NCBI GenBank assembly: GCA_018343915.1
Contig: JABRWF010000002.1
Coordinates: 1,116,001-1,180,000, forward strand
Origin: Agroathelia rolfsii
Lineage: Eukaryota > Basidiomycota > Agaricomycetes > Amylocorticiales > Amylocorticiaceae
DNA: 64,000 nucleotides
Direction: 5' to 3'
Shown here: piece by piece, positions 12,365-21,788 of the stretch
Position numbering within the stretch: position 1 is the stretch's first letter
Layout: every line of letters starts with the position of its first letter
Notes under the pieces: model-generated
Seen by the model: the letters and a program-made list of their open reading frames with translations, nothing else
What the model was told of the DNA's origin: nothing
Databases searched by the model: none
Made by a program: the position numbers and the translations under genes

Positions 12365-13247
12365 TGTCACAACCCTGGTTATGCCATATCATAGCTTCAA
12401 TAGCATTTATTCAAGTTTACCAAGCATATATCCAGGTTTACCAAGTATATACCTAGGTTTATTCAGGATAGCTATGGAATTACTTAGGTGTTTAAGTTTT
12501 ATTTTATCAAGCTATAAATCAAGCTATAGATGCCATAGTAAAGTATAAGTCATAGTATATTATTTCTAAGTCACAGTATATTATAGTGGATCATAGTTCA
12601 CTACTTAGCTATAGCTTAGTTCTGAGCTAAGGCTCAGAAATAAGCCTATTGTTACTTCCGCTCCCTTACTATCACTGCCGCGCTGGTTGTGACATGTCAC
12701 GGTCACGTCACACAAAAGAGCGTAACTTTACATTTTCCTATCTTCAGGCACTATCACAGGTACACAGGAACTACAACACATGCTGATAATCACTGGAACA
12801 ATCAAGGAGGAACTTAGGGATTATATTGGATTATTTAGTAAAGGTTAGAAGTCAGTAGAGCGTACCAAAGTAGAGAACAATAGTGTACAGCCATGTATTT
12901 AAACCTTTAAGGTCTAAGAGATGTTCCCCATCTCACAGACCTCTTTCGTCAATACCATCATTGTTATTTACTGTCCTAAGCTTCCTCTAAACCCCTAAGT
13001 TCCCACTATATTGCTTTCCTTGTCCTAAGTCATAGTCATAGCATTATAGTTGTCAAAGTCATAGTAGACTCCCTTATAATCAACATTAGGATTGGAAACC
13101 CTAAGAGCGTCATTCCTAGCCTTGGATTAGGCTAGGTAACCTACTGTTTTTTCCTTAAGCTTTATCTACAGTCTTTTCATAGTAATTCTTTACAATATTC
13201 ATAGTATTCATAGTCATAGTTTGCCCTTCAGTTATAGACCTGTGACA
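12365..13247 (+). repeat. 5' LTR of element B
   Basis: TGTCACAACC...CCTGTGACA, 883 bp. It contains a 12-bp palindrome GTGACATGTCAC (12,689-12,700), a TATA-like TATTTAAA (12,896-12,903), and ATCTCACAGACCT (12,930-12,942), which is exactly complementary to the primer site just after the LTR. That places the start of R close to 12,930. Confidence 0.95.
12896..12930 (+). promoter_or_regulatory. TATA box and inferred transcript start of element B
   Basis: TATTTAAA at 12,896 lies 34 bp before 12,930, the first base of the 13-mer complementary to the primer site. In self-priming elements the RNA 5' end is what anneals, so spacing and complementarity independently point to initiation at about 12,930. 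The same pair of signals recurs in the solo LTR at 8457-9347. Confidence 0.7.
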
Positions 13248-13249
13248 TT

Positions 13250-13286
13250 AGGTCTGTGAGATATTAGGACGCTTTTTAGACGTCCT
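13250..13286 (+). other. Self-complementary primer binding site plus hairpin
   Basis: AGGTCTGTGAGAT (13,250-13,262), 2 nt after the LTR, is a perfect 13-nt complement of 12,930-12,942 in the LTR rather than of a tRNA 3' end that I recognise. It is followed at once by a hairpin (AGGACG 13,266-13,271 with CGTCCT 13,281-13,286). Tf1 and related elements fold the mRNA 5' end back onto such a site, cleave it and use it as primer; a nearby stem is part of that structure. Confidence 0.8.
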
Positions 13287-13869
13287 TATCACCATAGTAG
13301 CGCCCCCAAGTTGTTCCCTTTGTCCCATAGATTTCTCCATTGTTTTTATCATTTTCATTATCTCTTATTGCACCATTAGCTTCCTATTATTTCTATCTGT
13401 CTTACTTTTGCTCCTACATTTTTTCATAGAGTTTTCAGGCCTAGGCTAGGTCAGAACTCATTACTGCCACATCTTCTACTCCTCACAGTCGCTCCTTAAT
13501 CATCCAAGTCCATAGTAAACTCATTTATAGCCCCTGTCACACCTATAGCATCAGAAATTGACTATCTATAGTCTAACCCCTCTCCCAATCAATTTTCATT
13601 GGATTAGTAAATTTCCTCAGCCCCAAGCGCTCACAGAAGACCATAGAAACTACTGGCATTATTTTCCGAGCCATAGTCGGAATTTTGGACCGTTAAATTT
13701 TGTTTATTTAGGCTTGCATTGTTCTACTATATTTTATTATCTCTAAAATCAGGGTTATCATTATCACAGTTCACCACTATTTTTCACCAGTCTAAGAAAT
13801 TGTCTCTAGCAGCCTTTCCACACCCCTTGGTGCGCCCATGAGCTTTGATGATTCTCCCAAAGTATTTCC
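13263..13869 (+). other. Leader of element B without long ORF
   Basis: About 600 bp between the primer site and the first usable gag ATG. All forward frames are cut by frequent stops; the longest stretch (13,558-13,746) does not look like a capsid. This is where the capsid part of gag would be expected. Confidence 0.6.
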
Positions 13870-14370
13870 ATGAATTATAGCCATAAAACGCTTCCCATCC
13901 ACCTCTTAAATAGCTCACAGAATATTCATAGTCCACAGAAAGCCAAAGTCACAGATGCTTGTTGTAAAACTTATAGACATGACAGATATCGCAAAATGAC
14001 AGCCAAGAAACCACCAAGTCACCAGTTATTACACCCAAGAATATATCAAGCCTTCTATCATAAGAATAGCACACAGTTGTCTCAAGTGGATCGCAATTTT
14101 TGCCTCCAAAATTACCTGTGCTTTCAATGTAAACAACCAGGTCACAAAGCATTTCTTTGTCCACAGAAGTCAGTGTATATAGTCAGGGATTTTCCACAAT
14201 TTAACCAAGCTACAGCGCTCACTAATCAATACCCAAACAACAATTACTTGTCTCATGTAATCCCCACAGCTTTGCCTTATAAAAAATCATCTTTTCATAG
14301 TCATAGTACCCACAGAGCGCATTTTCAAGTGGTGTGCCTATATCTGCCTATAGTGCACACCAGTCTATAA
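13870..14370 (+). CDS. Short gag (nucleocapsid-like) of element B
   Basis: 166 codons from an ATG, basic and rich in His, Ser, Gln and Lys. Near residues 82-95 it has a CX2CX4HX4C knuckle (CFQCKQPGHKAFLC), the RNA-binding motif of retroelement nucleocapsids. No capsid-like helical domain is visible, so it is much shorter than the usual 300-400 residues of chromovirus Gag. In-frame stops precede the ATG (nearest TGA about 13,852). It overlaps the pol frame by about 64 nt in a -1 relation. Either this copy lost its capsid, or capsid is supplied in trans. Confidence 0.7.
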   Translation: MNYSHKTLPIHLLNSSQNIHSPQKAKVTDACCKTYRHDRYRKMTAKKPPSHQLLHPRIYQAFYHKNSTQLSQVDRNFCLQNYLCFQCKQPGHKAFLCPQKSVYIVRDFPQFNQATALTNQYPNNNYLSHVIPTALPYKKSSFHSHSTHRAHFQVVCLYLPIVHTSL

Positions 14371-17300
14371 ACTCTACTGTTGCCTATAGACAGAATTACG
14401 CTCCTACCATGAAAATTCCCATAGGAGTTAGAGTTGATGGCAGAACAATCACAGTCAATGCAATGATAGATAGTGGAGCTACAAGCTGCTTCATTCACCC
14501 AAGACTCATAGACCAGTACTGGTTACCCACAGTTCAAAAAGAAAATCCAGGAGAAATTTATGTTGTTGATGGAAGATCCATAGAATCAGGAAAATTGACT
14601 CATGAACTTCATGGAACTCTTATCATAGGCACTCTATGGCGACCATATGTCTTTGAAATCACTAATATTGGAAACCATGATGTGATTCTTGGAATGACTT
14701 GGCTAGAAAATGAAAACCCATCCATAGATTGGAAAAACCAAATAGTCACGCTGCCAAGTGTAAATTATGCCCATGCTATAGACCTTAACCCCTCCACAGT
14801 CACAGAGCCCCCTCTATCATCCATAGTCCCTCAGAAATACCATAGATATTTGTCTGTATTCGATGAAAAAGAAGCAGATAAGTTACCACCCCATAGAGAG
14901 TATGATTTAACCATAGACCTTGAAGAAGGTGCCAAGCCAAAGCTAGGACCAATTTATGCATTAACCCATGAAGAAGAAAAAGAAATGAAAAAGTATATCG
15001 ATGATATGTTGGCCAAAGGCTTCATTAGACACTCCAAGAGCTCCATAGGTGCACCATGCATGTTTGTACCAAAGAAAAATGGAAAATTGCGCATGTGTGT
15101 GGATTATAGACGCCTTAATGATGTTACCAAGAAAAATGTCTACCCACTACCCCTCACTAGTGAACTCATAGATAAATTCCAAGGAGCCAAGTGGTTCACC
15201 AAGCTAGATCTCAAGAATGGTTACAATCTTGTCAGAATCAAAGAGGGTCATGAATGGAAAACAGCCTTCAGGACAAAGTATGGGCTATTTGAGTATACTG
15301 TCATGCCATTTGGCCTTACCAATGCCCCTGCTGCATTTCAGCATTTCATGAATGATATTTTCAGGGATATGCTAGACCAGGATTTAGTGGTTTATCTGGA
15401 TGATATTCTTATTTATACCCATGGATCACAGGAAGATCATGAAGCCACAGTTATGAGAGTTTTACAGCGCCTCAAAGAGTATAAATTATGCTGCAATGCA
15501 GAGAAATGTTCATTCACAGTCACAGAGATAGAGTATCTAGGAATGATTATATCACGCTATGGAGTATCCACAGAACAGAATAAAGTCAAGGCTGTCCAGG
15601 ACTGGAAACAACCAAGAAATGTCAAAGATATTCAAAGCTTCCTAGGCTTCTGCAATTTTTACAGAAGGTTTATCAAAGACTACTCTAAGATTGCACGCCC
15701 TATGATTGATTTAGTTAAGAAAGACACTCCATGGGATTGGGGGGTTAGCCAGGAAAATGCATTTATAGAACTCAAGAAAGCTATGTCCACAGCACCAGTC
15801 CTTATTTACCCTAACCCCTATAGACAATATATCCTTGAGACTGATGCCTCAGATTATGCTACAGGTGCTGTTTTATCACAGAAAGGGTTAGATGGACTTC
15901 TACACCCTGTTGCCTATTATTCCAAGACGCTTTCACCAGAGGAAAGAAATTATGAGATTTATGATAAAGAACTTTTAGCTATTGTTAGGGCTTTAAGAGA
16001 ATGGCGTGTTTATTTAGAAAGCGCCCCACAGATCATAGAAATTTATAGTGACCATAAGAATCTTGAATATTTCCTTAAAACAAAGATATTAACTCGCAGA
16101 GAAGCAAGATGGTCATTAGAATTATCCAGGTTTAAATTTGTCATAGTTCATAAGCCAGGAAAATCAATGGTCAAGCCTGATGCATTATCCCGCCTCCCTG
16201 GAGATAAACCCTTAAAGGGGGATGATGCTCTGCAAAGTGTCTTGCAACCACATCATTTTTTCAAGGTTCAAGCTATAGAAACGCTCCCAGATCATGAGAT
16301 AATTCAAAGAATCACAGAACTACAGAATAAGGACGAAGAATTGAAGAAAATCATAGCACTTGTCAAGTCAAGAAAAAATCTAGACCATCATATGAAAAAA
16401 GCCATAGAAAACTATGATATTCAAGGAGAAACATTATTATTCAGAGGATTAATCTATGTACCAAGCAACCAGGAAATCAAGAGAACCATAGTAGAATCAC
16501 GCCATGATGCACTTATAGCTGGACATCCAGGTCAAGCCAAGACTTTAGAAATTATATCAAGAGACTATTACTGGCCCTCCATGAAATCATTCATTAATAC
16601 ATACATTGAAGCATGTGACTTATGCCAAAGATCCAAGACCAAGACCAACAGAGCAAAAGGACCCTTACAGCCGCTTCCTACACCTCAAGGCCCCTGGCAA
16701 GATATTACATATGATTTAATTACAGGATTACCACAGTGTCAAGATTATAATGCAATTTTAGTAGTAGTGGATCGCTTTACCAAGATGGCACATTTTATGC
16801 CAACCACAGATGAAGTTACAGCCATAGAAATTGCAGATCTATTCATGAGAAATATTTGGAAACTCCATGGATTGCCCCTTACCACAGTATCAGACAGAGG
16901 ACCACAGTTCAATGCAATGTTCATGAGAAATCTTTACTCCAGACTAGGAATCAAGCCAAAGTTTTCTACAGCATATCACCCACAGACAGATGGACAAACA
17001 GAGCGTGTGAATCAAGTCATAGAACAACTGCTTAGAATTTTTACCACTCATAGACAGGATAATTGGGTAGACCTTCTACCTATCACAGAATTTATTTATA
17101 ATAATACTCCTCATGATGCAATTGGAATGTCACCATTTTATGCCAATCTAGGATACAATCCCACCATGACCACAGTTGCTAATTCATCTCAAGCCAAAGG
17201 AAACTCTGAGGAATATGCTAAAGATATTCACAGAAACCAGGAAGAAATTAAGTCACTCCTACAATTAGCTAATGAAAGATATAAGCGTTATTATGATGTC

Positions 17301-17792
17301 AAAGTTCACAGTACACCTGAAATTCAAGAAGGGGACCTTGTCCTCCTTTCCCATGAAAATATTACCACAGATAGACCTTCACAAAAGCTTGATTTCAAGT
17401 GGTTAGGACCATTCAAAGTCATAGAAAAAGTTTCTGACATGGCATTCAAGCTAGACCTTCCCCACACCATGAAAATCCACCCAGTTATTAATATGGATCG
17501 CTTGGCACCCTACAAAGAAAGTACAATCTCTGGCCAAGTTTTTGAGCGTCCAGAACCAGTCATAGTTGAACCTGAAGATGTTCAATGGGAGGTTGAATTT
17601 ATTGATAACTCCAAGTATATCAGGAATAAATTATGGTACCATGTCAAGTTTAAAGGTTATGCCCTTGGAGAAGATGCATGGCAACCAGCTATAAACCTCT
17701 CAGATGCTCCAGAGCTAGTTAAACAATTTCACAGAAAATATCCCCAGGCAGCTGGTCCTGCATTAGTTAAGAAGGCTCAGAGAACTAGGTAG
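14307..17792 (+). CDS. pol polyprotein of element B (PR-RT-RH-IN-chromodomain)
   Basis: An uninterrupted frame; the first ATG is at 14,409, but the frame is open from 14,307 and overlaps gag, suggesting -1 frameshifting. Numbered on the 1,152-residue stretch that starts at 14,334: aspartic protease DSGA near 46-49; RT with LPLTSELID, FTKLDL and the YLDD catalytic motif near 353-356; RNase H ETDAS near 501; integrase zinc domain HX3H...CX2C (about 723-765); core D-D-E (DITYDL, SDRGPQF, GQTERVN, about 789-890); a chromodomain near 1080-1123 with WYHVKFKGY. All catalytic residues appear present, so it may be active. The chromodomain probably reads histone marks and steers integration. Confidence 0.93.
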   Translation, partial: YPQSAFSSGVPISAYSAHQSINSTVAYRQNYAPTMKIPIGVRVDGRTITVNAMIDSGATSCFIHPRLIDQYWLPTVQKENPGEIYVVDGRSIESGKLTHELHGTLIIGTLWRPYVFEITNIGNHDVILGMTWLENENPSIDWKNQIVTLPSVNYAHAIDLNPSTVTEPPLSSIVPQKYHRYLSVFDEKEADKLPPHREYDLTIDLEEGAKPKLGPIYALTHEEEKEMKKYIDDMLAKGFIRHSKSSIGAPCMFVPKKNGKLRMCVDYRRLNDVTKKNVYPLPLTSELIDKFQGAKWFTKLDLKNGYNLVRIKEGHEWKTAFRTKYGLFEYTVMPFGLTNAPAAFQHFMNDIFRDMLDQDLVVYLDDILIYTHGSQEDHEATVMRVLQRLKEYKLCCNAEKCSFTVTEIEYLGMIISRYGVSTEQNKVKAVQDWKQPRNVKDIQSFLGFCNFYRRFIKDYSKIARPMIDLVKKDTPWDWGVSQENAFIELKKAMSTAPVLIYPNPYRQYILETDASDYATGAVLSQKGLDGLLHPVAYYSKTLSPEERNYEIYDKELLAIVRALREWRVYLESAPQIIEIYSDHKNLEYFLKTKILTRREARWSLELSRFKFVIVHKPGKSMVKPDALSRLPGDKPLKGDDALQSVLQPHHFFKVQAIETLPDHEIIQRITELQNKDEELKKIIALVKSRKNLDHHMKKAIENYDIQGETLLFRGLIYVPSNQEIKRTIVESRHDALIAGHPGQAKTLEIISRDYYWPSMKSFINTYIEACDLCQRSKTKTNRAKGPLQPLPTPQGPWQDITYDLITGLPQCQDYNAILVVVDRFTKMAHFMPTTDEVTAIEIADLFMRNIWKLHGLPLTTVSDRGPQFNAMFMRNLYSRLGIKPKFSTAYHPQTDGQTERVNQVIEQLLRIFTTHRQDNWVDLLPITEFIYNNTPHDAIGMSPFYANLGYNPTMTTVANSSQAKGNSEEYAKDIHRNQEEIKSLLQLANERYKRYYDVKVHSTPEIQEGDLVLLSHENITTDRPSQKLDFKWLGPFKVIEKVSDMAFKLDLPHTMKIHPVINMDRLAPYKESTISGQVFERPEPVIVEPEDVQWEVEFIDNSKYIRNKLWYHVKFKGYALGEDAWQPAINLSDAPELVKQFHRKYPQAAGPALVKKAQRTR

Positions 17793-17799
17793 TCTCTAG

Positions 17800-17815
17800 C
17801 CTTAAAGGGGGATGA
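17800..17815 (+). other. Polypurine tract of element B
   Basis: CTTAAAGGGGGATGA sits directly before the 3' LTR; the RNase-H-resistant purine run primes plus-strand DNA synthesis in LTR elements. Confidence 0.75.
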
Positions 17816-18698
17816 TGTCACAACCCTGGTTATGCCATATCATAGCTTCAATAGCATTTATTCAAGTTTACCAAGCATATATCCAGGTTTACCAAGTATA
17901 TACCTAGGTTTATTCAGGATAGCTATGGAATTACTTAGGTGTTTAAGTTTTATTTTATCAAGCTATAAATCAAGCTATAGATGCCATAGTAAAGTATAAG
18001 TCATAGTATATTATTTCTAAGTCACAGTATATTATAGTGGATCATAGTTCACTACTTAGCTATAGCTTAGTTCTGAGCTAAGGCTCAGAAATAAGCCTAT
18101 TGTTACTTCCGCTCCCTTACTATCACTGCCGCGCTGGTTGTGACATGTCACGGTCACGTCACACAAAAGAGCGTAACTTTACATTTTCCTATCTTCAGGC
18201 ACTATCACAGGTACACAGGAACTACAACACATGCTGATAATCACTGGAACAATCAAGGAGGAACTTAGGGATTATATTGGATTATTTAGTAAAGGTTAGA
18301 AGTCAGTAGAGCGTACCAAAGTAGAGAACAATAGTGTACAGCCATGTATTTAAACCTTTAAGGTCTAAGAGATGTTCCCCATCTCACAGACCTCTTTCGT
18401 CAATACCATCATTGTTATTTACTGTCCTAAGCTTCCTCTAAGCCCCTAAGTTCCCACTGTATTGCTTTCCTTGTCCTAAGTCATAGTTATAGCATTATAG
18501 TTGTCAAAGTCATAGTAGACTCCCTTATAATCAACATTAGGGTTGGAAACCCTAAGAGCGTCATTCCTAGCCTTGGATTAGGCTAGGTAACCTACTGTTT
18601 TTTCCTTAAGCTTTATCTACAGTCTTTTCATAGTAATTCTTTACAATATTCATAGTATTCATAGTCATAGTTTGCCCTTCAGTTATAGACCTGTGACA
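17816..18698 (+). repeat. 3' LTR of element B
   Basis: 883 bp, same ends as the 5' LTR. Visible differences are four transitions (in the CTAAACCCC/CTAAGCCCC, CACTATA/CACTGTA, GTCATAG/GTTATAG and AGGATTGG/AGGGTTGG contexts). Confidence 0.95.
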
Positions 18699-20685
18699 AA
18701 ATGAGGTGAGTCAGGGACAGCAAAGCCGTGAGGTTGAAGCATGTATAATGGTTTGTCAAGGTCGCCATTAAGATAAGCATTTTTGAAGTCGACCTGATGT
18801 ATTTCAAAGTCGTTGACAGCAGCGATGGCCAGTATGAGTCTGAGGGATGCTGGGCGAGCCGTGGGGGATGCGGTAATATCATAGTCGACGCCGGGGACCT
18901 GCGTGAATCCCTGAGCGCAGAGTCGAGCCTTGTATTTCACGATGTTGTTATGTTCGTCGCGTTTTCGGCGCATAGCCCAGGTGTTTCCTATTATGTTAAC
19001 ACCAGCCGGTTTCTCAACTAATTCATACGTCCCGGTCCGACTCAGTGCCTCAAGTTCAGCCTTACAGGCCTCGACCCATTTATCCCGTTCAGGACCGTTC
19101 ATCGCTTCTCGGAACAATGGTTCATCGCCTGTCATGGCAGCGAGTGCCAGGGCTTCAGTTGGCTCGTCATCGATATCGACGCCCCATCCATCGTCAACTG
19201 GTGCTAGGGCCAGTTTTGCTGTCTCTTCCTATGCTTGTTTTGCGGCTTTTCTGGTTTCTCGACGGTTGTTGGCTTCTTCTTGTTGTCTCTGTGCGGCTAT
19301 TGCTATTGCCGATGGTTTTCTATCTCTTTGGCCTCGGCCTAATTGCTCGGCATCGGTCTGTTGGTCTTTAGTGTCTGCGTTGGTTGTTGACGATGTATCG
19401 CTTGGTGGTTGGGTGACGAGTGGCTGGATTTTGAGCGGGATAGGAGAGGAGTTACAGTTGTTGTCTCCCCCTACATAACTATTGCTGGTAATGATAGTGG
19501 GCTCCCCCTCTACAGTAGTGGTCGTGTTATCTTGGTTGGTGAATCTAACATTTCGCTCGGTTGTGATACGTCTGTTGGTTGGCCAGTAGACTCGATGTCC
19601 TTTGCTTTCTGGATCCAACCCTAACCACCTAGCTTCGTTCGCCTTTGCATCAAGCTTACCACTATTTTCGGCCCTCACCCATACAGTTTCACCAAATCGT
19701 CTTAGGTGGGATAGGTCTGGTTTCTGGCCTGTAGCGCGTTCATGAGGGGTGGATCCAGGCGTTGATGCTGTTGTTGTGCGATTTCGTACGTAAAGTACAT
19801 AGCGTATGGCTTCTGGCCATAGTGCTTTTGGTAGGCCAGAGTCGAAGAGTAGGGCACGTGCGCCCTCGAGGAGTGTACGGTTCAGCCTTTCAGCTTTGCC
19901 GTTTTGGGGTGGGGAGTCATGTACGGTGAGACGTCGCACTGTTCCGGCATCTTGCAAGTGTTTTGTAAACTCATTGCTAGTGTATTCTCCCCCCCTGTCA
20001 GATTGTAGTTCCTTGATGTTTGGTGCATATTGTTGAACTTTTGCCCATTGCTCGTAAGTCTTGTACCATTGGAAGGTGTCGGATTTGGCTGACATAAAGT
20101 ATACAACAGCCTCATCGGTATAGTCGTCGATAAACGAGCAATAGTATGAGCTGCCACCGAATGATCGATACTGGGCTGGTCCCCAGACATCACAATGGAT
20201 ACGTTCGCCATATCGAGTGCATGGTGGGCTTTCTCGTTCTTTCGGGTATGGTTCACGAGTTTGCTTTGCCTGTATACAGATATTGCAGGTTGGCATTTCG
20301 TTTGTGGTAAGTTTGATCCCTTTTACGACCCCCTCTGAGAGCATACGGTTGAGGCCAATTACGTTGGCGTGGCCCATTCGACGATGAAACTCCTCCATAG
20401 TGAGCTCGGTATCTTGTCTGCCTTTGATAGCGGCAGAGGCAGCGGTAAGTTCGGTATTTGTGATGGTATTTCCCTCGACTAGATACAGGCCACCCTTTAG
20501 TGGTATACGGCATATGATCTTGCCGTTTGGGGCAAGGAGGTGAGCTGTTTGGTCCTTTTCAAAGTGTACAGAGTAGTTGGCTTTGACTAATGCGCTGACA
20601 GATATGAGTGCATTTGGCATCTGCGGTGCATGTAGGACACGTTGCAGCTTCAGGATAGCAGTTCCAGTATCAGTTTTGACCCGAA
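18699..20685 (-). pseudogene. Copia A pol (PR end, integrase, start of RT)
   Basis: Reverse-strand frame from 20,685 to 18,699 with one in-frame TAG at 19,226-19,228 just before the RT. Integrase: zinc domain (HRRMGHAN...CNICIQAK) and core DVW, SDRGGEY and QNGKAERLN. RT: WVEACKAELEAL, the WAMRRKRD...KARLCAQGF block, then VDFKNAYLNG, ending at the element-B LTR before the YVDD motif. Base composition is much richer in G+C and CpG than families A and B, so it is a different, less eroded lineage. Non-functional because of truncation and the stop. Confidence 0.87.
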
Positions 20686-21718
20686 TGTTGAAAGATTGAA
20701 TATTTACAAGCTTCATATCTTTCCAATAATTCCAATGAATACTTCAAATAATCATCTAACATCATGTCATACATGATTATTTATTTCATGATTTTACAAC
20801 CGTTCATTGTTGAGATATTAACAATTCTTTACATGCATATATTCATTGAAAATAATATGCATATATTCTTTTATTTCAATATTTTCAATATTTCATTATA
20901 TCTAATCTTATCAGAGATAAGATTATCATATCTAAGGTCACTTGACTTTATCATTTATGAATATCTTTTTCATAAATATTAAATAATTCCATTTAAATAT
21001 TCATTTCTCAATAATTATTGTGAATATTACTAATTGATTTTTCACGCCCTAGATCCTTGCTTATAAATCACCAAAATATTTACTAAGCAAGTTCATAATA
21101 TTAGTAATATTTATAAAATATTACTAATACAGATCTAATAATAGGATATTGAGATCAATAGACATTTTACTTACTAATACTATACAAATTACTTACTAAG
21201 CACACAGATTGCTTACCAAGCATATTATTCAGCAAATAGGAATATTACTAAGCTGATTTATAAGCTGATTTGTAAGCAACCCTTCTTACTAAGCGGATTA
21301 GATAAGCACAGGATTGGCTTACTAATCTTGTAGAAATTAGAATATTTTGTATTATATAAGCACCAGCAAATTCGGCTGGAAATGACAAGTTATTTCACTC
21401 GAAAATAGTGAGTTAAATAGTCTACAAGACTAGCTCCTAGAGTACTAACTTCACCCTAGACTTACAAAGTCTACAAGACAAGACAACAAGCCTTTCCTAA
21501 AGGGAAAACAAGTAGGTAGTCTCAAAGGGACACCGGCTACAGTCTTATCTTAGGTGTAACAAAGTTACTAATCGCTTTCACAAATAGGTTTTATTGCCTT
21601 TAAACCTATAACCCAACAGACCATTAACTTTTCAAACAAGTAAGTTAGTTATCTTTTAAATAGGTAACTAGTAGATTACAAGTAGTCTACATTACACCAT
21701 TACCACTAACTTTCAACA
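20686..21718 (+). repeat. 5' LTR of Copia B
   Basis: TGTTGAAAGATTGAA...ACTTTCAACA, with matching inverted ends TGTTGAAAG/CTTTCAACA. TATA-like TATATAAG at 21,353-21,360. Upstream of it lies a run of CTTACTAAGC-like motifs (about 21,080-21,330) and a perfect 9-bp inverted repeat AATCTTATC/GATAAGATT (about 20,906-20,926). Confidence 0.95.
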
Positions 21719-21746
21719 GGTTATGAGCCCTGCCTAAAAAGGCAGT
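21719..21746 (+). other. Half-tRNA primer binding site and hairpin of Copia B
   Basis: GGTTATGAGCCC (21,719-21,730) directly follows the LTR and is complementary to the anticodon arm of initiator tRNA-Met, as in Drosophila copia. A small hairpin CTGCC/GGCAG follows. The embedded ATG opens only a four-codon frame here, unlike Copia A. Confidence 0.75.
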
Positions 21747-21788
21747 CAGTATAAAACAGGAGTAGCTAACTAAATAATTCCCTTTTCT

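Larger units (their letters stand above)
12365..18698 (+). mobile_element. Nearly intact self-priming Ty3/gypsy chromovirus B
   Basis: A complete layout: 883-bp 5' LTR, primer site 2 nt downstream, short gag, long pol with C-terminal chromodomain, polypurine tract, 883-bp 3' LTR. The two LTRs differ at four sites that I can see, all transitions, so the two LTRs are of recent common origin. The 5-bp flanks do not match (CAGAA before, AAATG after) and belong to different elements (family-A RT on the left, Copia A RT on the right). The two ends therefore do not come from one simple insertion. Confidence 0.93.
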
